Positions 27,306 to 36,749 of a stretch of 64,000 bases of DNA are shown in pieces. This DNA is from Oleispira sp051275515. GTDB taxonomy: Bacteria; Pseudomonadota; Gammaproteobacteria; Pseudomonadales; Oceanobacteraceae. Where the stretch lies: contig JBNMOT010000005.1 in assembly GCA_051275515.1 (NCBI GenBank), forward strand, positions 1 through 64,000. The letters run 5' to 3'. The notes under the pieces were generated by a model. It searched no databases, was not told where the DNA came from, and saw only the letters and a program-made list of their open reading frames with translations. Both the position numbers and the translations under genes were made by a program. How positions within the stretch are numbered: the first letter of the stretch is position 1; each line of letters starts with the position of its first letter.

Positions 27306-28898
27306 TTAGGCCGGTGCTTGTGTGATCTCTGGGATATGAATCTGAGTGGGAATAGTGATTATGAAAGCACAGCCTTTAGTGACCTGTTGTAATTGAATGC
27401 TGCCTTGCAGTGTTTGGCTTACTAAATTATAAACCAGATGCATGCCTAGCCCAGTACCGCCATAGCCTCGCTTGGTGGTAAAGAAAGGCTCAAATATTTT
27501 CACTTGACCTTCTTTGGTTAAGCCTTGGCCATCATCTGCATACCGTATTTCAACGTGATCATTGTGGTGCTCGACGTCGATTGTGATAGTGCCCTTAACG
27601 ATATTTTCAAAGCCATGTAATAGCGAGTTCATGACAAGGTTGGTCATAACTTGGCTCAGCGCTCCAGGGTAGCCAAATAGGTTTATATTGCTAGCACAGT
27701 GGATATTCACTGAATGTTGAGTCATTTTTAATTTAGGGTGCAGGGTTGATAATATCTCTTGTAGATATTCTTCTAGATTAAATTTACGAGCGGCTTCACC
27801 TGCTTGATCTTCGGATACGTGTTTAAAGCTTTTAACAAGCTTAGCGGCGCGTTCTAGGTTTTTGCTTAAAATATCGACACTCTCTTCCATGTTCGTCATG
27901 AATTCGGTGAAGTTATTTTTTGATATACTGTTATTTTCAAAGCGTTGTCTCATCTCTTTAAACATGTCTTGGATAAAAGAATGAGTGGTAATGCATAGGC
28001 CTATTGGCGTATTAATTTCATGGGCAACACCGGCCACCATCGCGCCTAATGACGCGAGTTTTTCAGATTCAATTAATTGACTTTGCGTATTGCGCAAGTT
28101 CTCTAAGGTATTATGCAGTTCATTAATGGCGTCTTGCAAATTCTCTGTTCGTTCTTCAACGCGTTGTTCGAGTCTGTTATTGGTTTCAGCCAAGTCTCGC
28201 TGGGCTTCTTCTTTGCTTTTAAGCTCACTATTAAATTCGTTAGTGAGCTGATTAAAAGAATCGATCAGGGTCGATAATTCATCATCATAATCATAATCAC
28301 TCCTATCAATGGCTAAAAAATGATGGGTATTCGGTTTGCTTATCACCTTAAGCTGTCTATTTAAATCAATTAGATGTCGAGTAATAATACGATGAACCCG
28401 CCAGAGTAATAGTGCGGCGAGTAGCAGCCCCGCGAGTACCTGCATGAAAATGATCTTTTTGGCTAATTTTATGATGCTTTCAAAAATTTTACCGCGTGCA
28501 AAGCCAATTTCTAATTCACCAATAATTCGATGGGTATGTTCAATAGGAATTATGAAATGGTCATCTTGCGGATTATTTGAAATCTCCCCCGTTTCAAATA
28601 AAATCTTGTCATGACTTGAGATGCGCACATAACCAATGTAATACAGGTTATTAATCCCTTTACCTTGAACGGCGACTTGTTTGTTATCAAAGTGCCACAA
28701 GGAATTTGCCAGTGATGTCATATGGCTTGATTGAATCTCTTTTACTCGAGCACGGAAATTTTCTTCCTCTTCGTTGTAGTTCACATAGATAAGCACAACC
28801 GTTGCGACGCAACTGATCGCAATGGAGGCTAAAACGATGCTGCTGGCAATGCGCCAAGCAATAGGAATATTCTTTTTAATAAAAATAATAGAGTCCAT
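27306..28898 (-). CDS. Membrane sensor histidine kinase
   Basis: A 530-residue kinase from the ATG at 28898 (an upstream in-frame TTG at 28916 is less likely). Order: TM helix (about 12-40), a periplasmic sensing segment, a second TM helix (about 147-170), a HAMP-like linker, a coiled coil (about 220-280), the H-box GVAHEINTP with His293, and the ATPase domain with N, G1 (DDGQGL) and G2 (GTGLGMHL) boxes. It resembles the DctB-like class of kinases. No response regulator gene is adjacent, so it is an orphan here. Confidence 0.88.
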   Translation of the reverse strand: MDSIIFIKKNIPIAWRIASSIVLASIAISCVATVVLIYVNYNEEEENFRARVKEIQSSHMTSLANSLWHFDNKQVAVQGKGINNLYYIGYVRISSHDKILFETGEISNNPQDDHFIIPIEHTHRIIGELEIGFARGKIFESIIKLAKKIIFMQVLAGLLLAALLLWRVHRIITRHLIDLNRQLKVISKPNTHHFLAIDRSDYDYDDELSTLIDSFNQLTNEFNSELKSKEEAQRDLAETNNRLEQRVEERTENLQDAINELHNTLENLRNTQSQLIESEKLASLGAMVAGVAHEINTPIGLCITTHSFIQDMFKEMRQRFENNSISKNNFTEFMTNMEESVDILSKNLERAAKLVKSFKHVSEDQAGEAARKFNLEEYLQEILSTLHPKLKMTQHSVNIHCASNINLFGYPGALSQVMTNLVMNSLLHGFENIVKGTITIDVEHHNDHVEIRYADDGQGLTKEGQVKIFEPFFTTKRGYGGTGLGMHLVYNLVSQTLQGSIQLQQVTKGCAFIITIPTQIHIPEITQAPA

Positions 28899-29152
28899 CG
28901 TACAAATAAATATCAAATACTATATCCAGTGTAGTTAATTTTTACCACAATGAGGCTAAATTATTTCGTGCTTTTTATTTGCTGTTCCTGAGTACAAAAA
29001 AAGCAGGGGGAATGAGTATTAGGGTCATCTAAGATGAAAAAAGGGTATTTTATGCATTAGAAGAACGTTGGTTAAACAAGCATTTACTCGAAAAAAGGCT
29101 TTTAGAGAAGACTCTGTGTCAAAGCACATGGGTACCGCCAACGAGTCGTGAC

Positions 29153-29172
29153 AGATTAACCCATCTTAATCT
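29153..29172. repeat. Small palindromic hairpin downstream of cobA
   Basis: AGATTAA (29153-29159) and TTAATCT (29166-29172) flank a 6-base loop just after the cobA stop. There is no T-run on the minus strand, so it could stabilise the 3' end. The rest of the 28899-29189 gap shows no gene. Confidence 0.45.
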
Positions 29173-29189
29173 ATCAATTAAGCTGCCAG

Positions 29190-29951
29190 TTAAGCGATAA
29201 GTCGTTGTTGTTTTGTCATGAGTCGTTGTTGCTGCGCAGACGCTAAACCGACAACATTGCCTAAAATAATCAGGCCGGGCGTCAGGTGTTTCATTTCTTC
29301 TGCCATGGCAGGCAAGCTGGCGAGAGTACCCAGTTGCGATGCTTGGTTGTTACGAGTGCCTTGGCAAATAATAGCCACTTCAGTATCAGGGTGATGGCCT
29401 TGATCAATCAAATGCGCGCTGATAGTGGCTGCTTGATTCATTCCCATGTAGAAGACCTGAGTTTGATTCTCTTTATCGGTATGAGAGGGGTCAAACTTGC
29501 CACCACTCGCATGGCCGCTGTGCAGCAATAATGAATTGCCATAGCCACGGTGAGTGAGTGGAATATTACAGCTAGCAGCACAACCGGCCGCGGCGGTAAT
29601 ACCGGGTATAACACTCGTTGCTACATTTCTTTCTTGTAAGTATTCTAATTCTTCACCACCCCTGCCAAAGATAAAAGGGTCCCCTCCTTTGAGCCTTACG
29701 ACATTTTCATGTCTTAAGGACATCTGATACAAAAACTCATTGATTTCATGTTGTGTCATCTTGTGTGCGCCGCAGCGCTTACCCACATTAAAGCGCTTGC
29801 AGTTGTCTGGAATCATTTCAAGAATTTCTTCAGAAATTAATGCGTCGTATAAAATGGCATCTGCATTTTGAATTGCTTTTAACGCTTTGAGCGTCAGTAG
29901 TTCTGGATCGCCAGGCCCCGCCCCGACTAAAATAACCTGTGAATCATTCAT
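29190..29951 (-). CDS. cobA: Uroporphyrinogen-III C-methyltransferase
   Basis: SAM-dependent enzyme that makes precorrin-2, the siroheme precursor. The 253-residue product has the motif VGAGPGDPELLTLKA, the VRLKGGDPFIFGRGGEE block and the IPGITAAAGCAA segment. It is the stand-alone CobA/SumT type without a CysG N-terminal half. It follows nasA by 28 bases on the same strand, so siroheme supply for nitrite reductase is probably co-expressed with nitrate reductase. Confidence 0.93.
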   Translation of the reverse strand: MNDSQVILVGAGPGDPELLTLKALKAIQNADAILYDALISEEILEMIPDNCKRFNVGKRCGAHKMTQHEINEFLYQMSLRHENVVRLKGGDPFIFGRGGEELEYLQERNVATSVIPGITAAAGCAASCNIPLTHRGYGNSLLLHSGHASGGKFDPSHTDKENQTQVFYMGMNQAATISAHLIDQGHHPDTEVAIICQGTRNNQASQLGTLASLPAMAEEMKHLTPGLIILGNVVGLASAQQQRLMTKQQRLIA

Positions 29952-29979
29952 AATTATTATCTCGCTATACTTTAAAGGC

Positions 29980-32760
29980 CTAGTTTTCGAATTCTAATTC
30001 TGTTGCAAGGTTTTTGGCTTGCCCTGAAAACTGTTCAATTAATGCTTTTAATTCGGGTAGGCATGAACCGCAGTTGGTTCCACATTTTAAGTGATCACCT
30101 AATTCATCCGTAGTATTAAGGCCGGTTTCGATCGCCGCTTTGATTTGCTTGTCACCAATCTGAAAGCACGAGCATATAATAGTGCCTGGATCACTGGCAG
30201 TATTACCTTCACGACCCGCCAGTAAAGCAAGGCGTTGAAAGTCGGTCAGTACTTGGCTATTGAAAATTTGGCTTAACCAGCGACGGTTCGGTAAATCAAA
30301 CTGCGGGCTAATAAATAAACACGCCAGTAAACGGTTATCTTTTACTATGGCAATTCGATAAGTGCCGCTGCGGGCATCGGTAAAAATTAGGGCTTCACCG
30401 TCGGGTAATAAATGTTTTAACTCTTGATAGGCTAATGCAATATTTTGCTTTCCGGAGAGTTCATAATAATGCGCTTGATCATTGTCTAAATTGTGCGAGT
30501 TGATGAGATCTCCTGCTGTATCTTGCTGAATATTAAAAGGCACATGCGCCCAATAATCACAGATTGAAGAAAGTTCTTTAGGCTGTTCTGCCAACATTAA
30601 AAACCCAAACCACCGTGATAAATATTTTTTAATACCGACGGGTGTATGTTTATTTTCTGGCTGACCTGAAACGGGGCAAGTGATTGAATTCACTAAGACC
30701 CCCATTCGCCCTTTACTGGCGAATTCACTGGTCCAGTGCATCGGTACAAAAACATTGCCGCGGGTTTGTGACTGGGTAATTTTTACCCGAACAATAATTT
30801 CACCATGATCATTATTAATAATAGCGAGATCATCTTGTTGCAGATGATTAGCAAGGGCATCGTCTGGGTGAATATCCACAAAAGGTTCTGGGATGTGTTG
30901 CAACAATCGATCGGTTTTACCGGTACGCGTCATGGTATGCCATTGATCTCGGATACGGCCGGTATTCATAATAAAAGGTAATGCTATCGTAGTCTTTGCG
31001 ACAGGCAAACGTGCAGTAATGCCAATAAATTGAGCGCGCTGATTGTCGGTAAAGAACTTTCTATCATCAAAAAAGCGTTCACGACCCTGGGGATAACTTT
31101 TATTAACGGGCCATTGTATCGGCTGTAAATCGTTATACGTTTCTTCGGTTAAATGAGTTAAACCGGATATGTCAAAGTCACGTACTGAAAAATCATCATA
31201 CCCGTTTTCAAAAGCCGAAAGACCCGCGTGTTCGTTAAAAATTTGATACGGATGCTGATAGTTAAACTCGGCGCTATGTCCCAGTTTTTGTGCGACTTGA
31301 GTAATGATCCACCAGTCGGGTTTTGCAGTGCCCATGGCGGGCATAAAATTACGCTGTCGAGAAATACGCCGTTCAGAATTAGTCACCGTGCCATTCTTCT
31401 CTCCCCAACTTGCGGCGGGTAAAAGAATATCGGCGACTTCTGTGGTATCTGTTTTTTCTAAACAATCGGATACAACCACCATCTCACATTTTAATAAAGC
31501 CGCTTTTAAACGATCCGCTTCTGGCATGCTGACTAAAGGATTGGTTGACATAATCCAGATAAATTTTATCTCACCGCGTTCAACGGCATCGAACATATCA
31601 ACCGCTTTTAAACCCTGTTCTGTTGCTATATTGGGCGCATTCCAATAGCGAGCAACGCGTTCAATATCTTCAGATTTTTCAAAGTTCATATGACCGGCGA
31701 GTTGGTTGGATAAACCACCGACTTCACGACCGCCCATCGCATTGGGTTGGCCGGTAATTGAAAAAGGGCCTGCGCCCGGTTTGCCTATGCGACCGGTAGC
31801 CAAGTGGCAGTTGATAATGGCGTTGCACTTATCAGTTCCCGAAGAACTCTGGTTGATGCCTTGAGAATAAAAACTGAGTGTTTTTTCGGTCTTACTGTAC
31901 CAGCTAAAAAGTTGTGCGATATCCACTTCAGGTACTGCACAAATTCTGGCAATATCAGCCAAGTTATTTATGTTAGAGCCATCTGCTTTCGCTTGTTGAA
32001 TGGCATGATCAAAGCCATCAGTATGTTGGTCAATGAACGCTTGATCGCAATGGCCGTTGCTTGCTAAGTAGACTAATAAGGCATTAAATAAGTACGCATC
32101 GCTGCCAGAGCTAATGGGTAAGTGTAAATCGGCAATGTCACCGCTGGCGGTTTTGCGCGGGTCAATCACAACCACTTTTAGATTTGGATTATTCTTTTTA
32201 GCCGTGACCATTCTTTGATAAAGAATAGGGTGTGCCCATGCGGGATTGGATCCTACTAAAATTAATAAATCGGTTGTATCGATATCGTTGTAACAGACGG
32301 GAACAGTATCACTGCCGAATGCGCGTTTATAAGCGGACACTGCAGATGACATGCACAAGCGAGAATTAGTATCCATGTTGGCACTGCCAATAAAGCCTTT
32401 CATAAGCTTATTGGCAACATAATAATCTTCAGTTAACAGCTGCCCTGAACCATAAAACGCAACCGCATTAGGACCATGGTCTTTAATGACTTGCTGTATT
32501 TTATTGGCAACGGTTGTTAACGCGGTTTCCCAATCACTGTCTTGTCCATGAATTTTAGGATGAAGCAGTCGGCCTTGAATTGACAGTGTTTCGTGCAGTG
32601 AAGAACCTTTAACGCACAGTTTACCGAAGCTGCTAGGGTGTGATTCAAGTCCTGATACTTTAGAAAGATCTGCTGGCATTTGTACGCCACAACCAACACC
32701 ACAATAAGGGCAGGTTGTATGGCAGTCTTTGTTTTGTGGCGAGTTCATAGGGGATCTCAT
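29980..32760 (-). CDS. nasA: Assimilatory nitrate reductase catalytic subunit
   Basis: Molybdopterin enzyme of 926 residues reducing nitrate to nitrite in the cytoplasm. The N-terminal [4Fe-4S] site has Cys17, Cys20, Cys24 and Cys49. The central MGD domains carry the usual GSNPAWAHPI and QPNAMGGREVGG motifs, and a molydopterin dinucleotide-binding domain follows. The C-terminus has an extra BFD-like [2Fe-2S] domain (IICSCFQIG and CGTNCGSC), as in NasA of Klebsiella-type enzymes. The start may be the ATG at 32748, 12 bases in. It lies downstream of a NasB-like flavoprotein, with a 392-base gap. Confidence 0.94.
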   Translation of the reverse strand: MRSPMNSPQNKDCHTTCPYCGVGCGVQMPADLSKVSGLESHPSSFGKLCVKGSSLHETLSIQGRLLHPKIHGQDSDWETALTTVANKIQQVIKDHGPNAVAFYGSGQLLTEDYYVANKLMKGFIGSANMDTNSRLCMSSAVSAYKRAFGSDTVPVCYNDIDTTDLLILVGSNPAWAHPILYQRMVTAKKNNPNLKVVVIDPRKTASGDIADLHLPISSGSDAYLFNALLVYLASNGHCDQAFIDQHTDGFDHAIQQAKADGSNINNLADIARICAVPEVDIAQLFSWYSKTEKTLSFYSQGINQSSSGTDKCNAIINCHLATGRIGKPGAGPFSITGQPNAMGGREVGGLSNQLAGHMNFEKSEDIERVARYWNAPNIATEQGLKAVDMFDAVERGEIKFIWIMSTNPLVSMPEADRLKAALLKCEMVVVSDCLEKTDTTEVADILLPAASWGEKNGTVTNSERRISRQRNFMPAMGTAKPDWWIITQVAQKLGHSAEFNYQHPYQIFNEHAGLSAFENGYDDFSVRDFDISGLTHLTEETYNDLQPIQWPVNKSYPQGRERFFDDRKFFTDNQRAQFIGITARLPVAKTTIALPFIMNTGRIRDQWHTMTRTGKTDRLLQHIPEPFVDIHPDDALANHLQQDDLAIINNDHGEIIVRVKITQSQTRGNVFVPMHWTSEFASKGRMGVLVNSITCPVSGQPENKHTPVGIKKYLSRWFGFLMLAEQPKELSSICDYWAHVPFNIQQDTAGDLINSHNLDNDQAHYYELSGKQNIALAYQELKHLLPDGEALIFTDARSGTYRIAIVKDNRLLACLFISPQFDLPNRRWLSQIFNSQVLTDFQRLALLAGREGNTASDPGTIICSCFQIGDKQIKAAIETGLNTTDELGDHLKCGTNCGSCLPELKALIEQFSGQAKNLATELEFEN

Positions 32761-32864
32761 TTATTAGCCAGCTCATTATGTAGTAGCTCTATTCAAGAAG
32801 AGTGCCAGAGTAGTCGCTATGGTTAAATTGAAGTTGAAAGATGTCATAAGACATTATAATAAGT

Positions 32865-32896
32865 AAAAAACGCCACACAGCCAGCGGATGTGTGGC
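32865..32896 (-). terminator. Intrinsic terminator upstream of nasA
   Basis: On the minus strand GCCACACA (32896-32889) pairs with TGTGTGGC (32879-32872) around a 9-base loop, followed by CG and six T. It lies about 105 bases before the nasA start and could end the upstream transcript or act as an attenuator. I did not find convincing hexaloop hairpins before it. Confidence 0.8.
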
Positions 32897-33049
32897 AAAA
32901 CCCATTCAGTAAGATAGATTCGATGATCCCCATCATAATAATAAGAGAGCATTAAATTTTCATAAAGAAACGGGTAAGGCATGACTGAAGGTGGGGTGCT
33001 CCGTAGTGGCGCGGTCAGTCAATTCTGGTGCGTAGTTTTGGCGAGATTG

Positions 33050-33073
33050 GTGCGTTTTATATAAAGCGCACCA
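33050..33073. repeat. GGTGCG inverted repeat
   Basis: GGTGCG at 33050-33055 and CGCACC at 33068-33073 flank an AT-rich centre; a direct copy of TGGTGCG begins near 33026. Possible regulatory half sites or a transcript-end hairpin for the flavoprotein gene. Confidence 0.5.
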
Positions 33074-33152
33074 TTCAGGTCAAAATACGAAAATTAGGAT
33101 AAGTATGTGTCGGGCCAGGGGTTTTGATTAATGCATGTATTAATACGAGCTA

Positions 33153-34439
33153 TCAACTCTTACAGAAAGCTTGACCAAAGATCAGTTCTTGTCTGAAGGC
33201 TTCGATGTTGTGTGCTTGCTGTAATAGTTCAAAATACCACTGACTATCGGCGACGTCGCCGTAGAGAACAGCGCCCACAACGTTGTGGTCACTGATTAGA
33301 ATCTTCTTGTAAATAGAACGCTCAAAATCATTAAATTCTAGCGTCTCACATTGTAGCTCTGTTTCTTCAGCATTAATGATGCCCATTGAATGTACATCAA
33401 TGCCGCTGACTTTTAATTTGGTGGCGAACAGTTCTTCGTAATAAGCAGAAACGTCTTCATTTTCTTTCCGTATTAGCTGCTTTGCTAATACGCGTGCTTG
33501 ATTCCAGATAGGAGCAACAAGACCATAGGTATTGCCTTCAAATTCGCAGCACTCACCGAGGGCATAAATATTGTCATGGGAGGTTTGTAATTGCGCATCG
33601 ACACAAATGCCTTTTTCAACGATCAAACCCGTTGTTTGAGCGAGCTCGGTGCAGGGTACAATACCGGTGGCAAAAATAACAAGGTCTGCTTCCAGTTTGT
33701 CGCCATTGTCTAACTCGACAGAGCAAACGGTACTGTTTGCTGACGGCCCTTCGTGGGTGTTCGTCACGGTTTTATTTTCAATAGCGCCGCCATGCAAGGC
33801 GATAGGTCCGTGACCGGTTGCGATATTAATCCCGCGTCCTTTAAGCTCTTTGATCAATAGTTCAGAGGCTTTGCTATCAATTTGACGATTCATAATGATA
33901 CTTCGTCTGTGCAATAACGTGACATCCATCCCTTGTTTTACTAAACCCACAGCGGCTTCTATACCCAGTAAACCTGCGCCAATAACCACGGCCTTTTTAT
34001 AGCGGCGGGTGACTTGTTGCATCACGTCAACATCAATCAACTTACGAAACCCGATAACGCCTTGATAAATGTTCGGCATTTGAGTGCCCGGCATTGGTGG
34101 GATAAAAGAGCGAGAGCCGGTAGCAAACACGAGTTTGTCGTAGTAGCGATGTGCACCGTTTTCACAGCGTATTGACTGTTGTTGGCTGTTGACCTTGATA
34201 ACTCTGTGATTCAATAAAACCTGAATATTGCGCTCTTCATACCAGGCATCATTGCAAGGCGTGATACTTTCTAAATCTGTTTCTTGAGCTAATAATGAAG
34301 ACAGCATAATTCGATTGTAGTGGGGCACACCCTCAGCGCTCAACACAGTAATGAAGTAATCTTTTTGATGTCCTAGCTCTTTTAATAACTGCATGGTGGC
34401 TAGGCCATTTCCTATGATTACTAATTGTTTTCTTGTCAT
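33153..34439 (-). CDS. NasB-like FAD/NAD(P)-dependent oxidoreductase (nitrate reductase electron transfer)
   Basis: A 428-residue flavoprotein related to the N-terminal half of NirB and to NasB of Bacillus. The FAD motif is VIIGNGLATMQLL at residues 7-19, an NAD site VVIGAGLLGIEAAVGL lies near residue 150, and a LYALGEC-like segment (YALGECCEF) marks the second FAD contact. It lacks the BFD and sulfite-reductase domains of NirB, so it is not a nitrite reductase. Position before nasA suggests it delivers electrons from NAD(P)H to NasA, whose BFD-like domain would receive them (inference). A hairpin separates it from the porin gene. Confidence 0.82.
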   Translation of the reverse strand: MTRKQLVIIGNGLATMQLLKELGHQKDYFITVLSAEGVPHYNRIMLSSLLAQETDLESITPCNDAWYEERNIQVLLNHRVIKVNSQQQSIRCENGAHRYYDKLVFATGSRSFIPPMPGTQMPNIYQGVIGFRKLIDVDVMQQVTRRYKKAVVIGAGLLGIEAAVGLVKQGMDVTLLHRRSIIMNRQIDSKASELLIKELKGRGINIATGHGPIALHGGAIENKTVTNTHEGPSANSTVCSVELDNGDKLEADLVIFATGIVPCTELAQTTGLIVEKGICVDAQLQTSHDNIYALGECCEFEGNTYGLVAPIWNQARVLAKQLIRKENEDVSAYYEELFATKLKVSGIDVHSMGIINAEETELQCETLEFNDFERSIYKKILISDHNVVGAVLYGDVADSQWYFELLQQAHNIEAFRQELIFGQAFCKS

Positions 34440-34484
34440 CGAGTTAGTCCAGAATTCTGTTAAATAATTTGTTCTAGAAATAGA

Positions 34485-34516
34485 AACGGAGCATAAGGCA
34501 AGCCTTAAACTCCGTT
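34485..34516. terminator. Hairpin between the porin and NasB-like genes
   Basis: AACGGAG (34485-34491) and CTCCGTT (34510-34516) with an inner AAGGC/GCCTT stem form a long hairpin. On the minus strand only a broken T-rich stretch follows, so termination may be partial and set relative expression. Confidence 0.6.
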
Positions 34517-34543
34517 GTAATTGTTGAATAAACCTAACGCCTA

Positions 34544-35773
34544 TTAAAACTTAACTTCACCCCACAGCCATAACTTGTCAGCATCAGTACCTACATCACC
34601 TGCCGAGTACTGAGCAAACTTGATGCCAGCACTGAAGTTTTTATCAAACTTCTTGGCAGCCAGTAAGTTAATTTCGCTACCTAGATCAACAGAATCCTTA
34701 TCAGAGGAGTAATCGTGATAAACAGCTAATAGTTTTACACCAGCAACGTTAGTACCGACTTTGGCATAGACATCCTGTAAACCGTTAATTTCTCCATCGT
34801 CTGGATTAGTCGTGCTTTTATTGGTGCTTAAAAATTTATCAGCCCAACCGTTGAATGCATGCTTAGTCGCGAGTGGTGTTTCGAAAGCGTAATCACCATC
34901 GCCTCCTAGAACTTCCATACCGGCGAAAAATGAGATGCCCGAAACTTTTACCCCACCTTCAAAGAAAGTATAAGCGGCATCAAAATCTTTATCGCCACTT
35001 TCACCACCATTGACTGTCTGAGTCGCATATTCAGCAGCATACAACAATTCTACATTAGCAATTGGTGCAGCACCTTTAAAGCTTAAACCGTAAGTATCAT
35101 TAGTTGATTCATCACCCTTTTCATCCGCTTCTAGCATGTAAGCGTAGGTAGTTATTTTACCCGCGGGGGTCTTGTAGCCAACATTTAAAAGATGATTCTT
35201 CACTGCGATATCGTTAAAGAAAATATCGTTTACTTGATTCATGTACACATAGGTTGCGTTTAGATCTTTAACCGCAGTTAGATCAATACGCGCTGCGTCA
35301 TAAGTCTGCTCATTCTGGCGCCAGCCTACGTTACCCACAAAACGGGCGTTATCAAGAATGATGCGTTGGCGACCTAATACGGCCGAAGCGAGATCATGGG
35401 TATAGCTGATTTGTGCGCGGTTGATATCACCGGTTGCTGGATCTGCTACGACGGACGTGTTATCAGCAGCAGGTGAAATAGAGGTGTTTGGATGTTGGCC
35501 ATATTCATCTTGTAATGCGGTAACGTGGTCGTATTCAGCCAATACTTTAAAGCCAGCCATGCTGGCCGTTTCATAGCCTAAGCGTGTGCGCGCTGTCATT
35601 GCAACGGCATTATCGTTAGCGTTATCTTCTTTTACGCCTTCATAACGAACGCGTAACTCAGCAATGACGTCGCCTTCTTTAGCGAGTTCAGTAAAGGATT
35701 GTGCCTGACTTGGTATGGCAACCGCTAACAGTGCCGTGCTGATAGCGCTTGCTAAAATGATTTTTTTCGTCAT
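34544..35773 (-). CDS. Alginate-export-like outer membrane porin of the nitrate cluster
   Basis: A 409-residue protein with a signal peptide (cleavage near SQA-Q, residue 25) and a beta-barrel body ending WLWGEVKF. Segments such as ELRVRYEG, RTRLGYET and VLGRQRIILDNARFVGNVGWRQNEQ (shortened: LGRQRI, NARFVGN) are typical of the alginate_exp porin family. A GGAG ribosome site precedes the ATG. Placed between the nitrate ABC transporter and the reductase genes, it probably lets nitrate or nitrite through the outer membrane (inference). Confidence 0.78.
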   Translation of the reverse strand: MTKKIILASAISTALLAVAIPSQAQSFTELAKEGDVIAELRVRYEGVKEDNANDNAVAMTARTRLGYETASMAGFKVLAEYDHVTALQDEYGQHPNTSISPAADNTSVVADPATGDINRAQISYTHDLASAVLGRQRIILDNARFVGNVGWRQNEQTYDAARIDLTAVKDLNATYVYMNQVNDIFFNDIAVKNHLLNVGYKTPAGKITTYAYMLEADEKGDESTNDTYGLSFKGAAPIANVELLYAAEYATQTVNGGESGDKDFDAAYTFFEGGVKVSGISFFAGMEVLGGDGDYAFETPLATKHAFNGWADKFLSTNKSTTNPDDGEINGLQDVYAKVGTNVAGVKLLAVYHDYSSDKDSVDLGSEINLLAAKKFDKNFSAGIKFAQYSAGDVGTDADKLWLWGEVKF

Positions 35774-35831
35774 GTAATACTCCAGGTTTCTATGTTAAGT
35801 TTTTATGAATAAAGTTGTTAGTTGAACTTGA

Positions 35832-36710
35832 TTAAGCAATCTTCTTTTCTTTTACTTTTTTATTGCCAGTAGATTTAATTAAAGGCTCTACCTTACGTTG
35901 CTTCTCATATAAGAAGCTTAAAACTTGTTGACGGTAATGATTGTATTTAGGGTCATCGGCTAGTTCGATACGATTGCGAGGACGCTCTAAATCAATTTCT
36001 AATATCTCACCCACCGTTGCAGAAGGACCGTTGGTCATCATGACAATACGGTCGGACAATAAAACGGCTTCATCCACATCGTGGGTAATCATGATGATGG
36101 TATTGCCCAGCTCTTTTTGAATGTCCATTACTGAATCTTGTAAGTGCGCACGGGTTAATGCATCTAGGGCACCAAAAGGTTCATCCATTAATAAAATCTT
36201 AGGCTCCATGGACAAAGCACGGGCGATACCCACACGTTGCTTCATACCGCCTGATATTTCATCGGGGCGTTTGTCCATGGCATGTCCCATGTGAACCAAG
36301 TTTAAGTTATGTTCAATCCACGCCTTCATTTCTGCTTTTGTTTTGTTTTTATCAAAAACAGTTTTAACGGCCAGCTCAACATTTTGATAGGCGGTTAACC
36401 AAGGGAGTAGCGAGTGGTTTTGAAAAACAACGGCTCGCTCAGGACCGGGTTCGTTTACTTCTTTACCTTCTAATACAGCGCCACCTTCTGTTGCTTGCAG
36501 TAAACCTGCGACTATATTCAGCACGGTTGATTTTCCGCAACCAGAGTGTCCTATGAGTGAGATCATCTCACCTTTTGTAATTTTTAAATTGACGTCGGTC
36601 AATGCTTTGTAAGGACCTTTGGGTGTTGGAAATTCAATGCCAATACCGGTCAGTTCTAAAATAGGATTAATTGATTTATCAATTGCGCTGCTATTTATCA
36701 TGCTGTTCAT
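35832..36710 (-). CDS. nrtC: Nitrate ABC transporter ATP-binding protein (NrtC/NrtD, NasD type)
   Basis: Cytoplasmic ATPase of 292 residues. Walker A is GHSGCGKST, the signature is SGGMKQR, Walker B is LLMDEPFGALDALTR, and the switch His is in ITHDVDEA. It is the single-domain form without the NrtA-like C-terminal extension of cyanobacterial NrtC. Forms the uptake system with the NrtA and NrtB genes upstream. GAGAG ribosome site before ATG. The last ~20 residues are Lys-rich. Confidence 0.92.
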   Translation of the reverse strand: MNSMINSSAIDKSINPILELTGIGIEFPTPKGPYKALTDVNLKITKGEMISLIGHSGCGKSTVLNIVAGLLQATEGGAVLEGKEVNEPGPERAVVFQNHSLLPWLTAYQNVELAVKTVFDKNKTKAEMKAWIEHNLNLVHMGHAMDKRPDEISGGMKQRVGIARALSMEPKILLMDEPFGALDALTRAHLQDSVMDIQKELGNTIIMITHDVDEAVLLSDRIVMMTNGPSATVGEILEIDLERPRNRIELADDPKYNHYRQQVLSFLYEKQRKVEPLIKSTGNKKVKEKKIA

Positions 36711-36749
36711 GGTTATGCTCTCTAAAATTCGTTTAATGCTGGATCGTTA

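Larger units (their letters stand above)
32761..33152. other. Gap between the NasB-like gene and nasA, with two hairpins
   Basis: Contains a strong intrinsic terminator on the minus strand (32865-32896) and an inverted repeat at 33050-33073, with a further TGGTGCG copy near 33026. No gene is seen. The length suggests nasA has its own promoter or a regulated leader. Confidence 0.65.

Noticed and set aside
32793..32809. TGGCACTCTTCTTGA on the minus strand, near nasA, as a sigma-54 promoter
   Set aside because: GG is followed after ten bases by GA and not GC, so the essential -12 element is missing.
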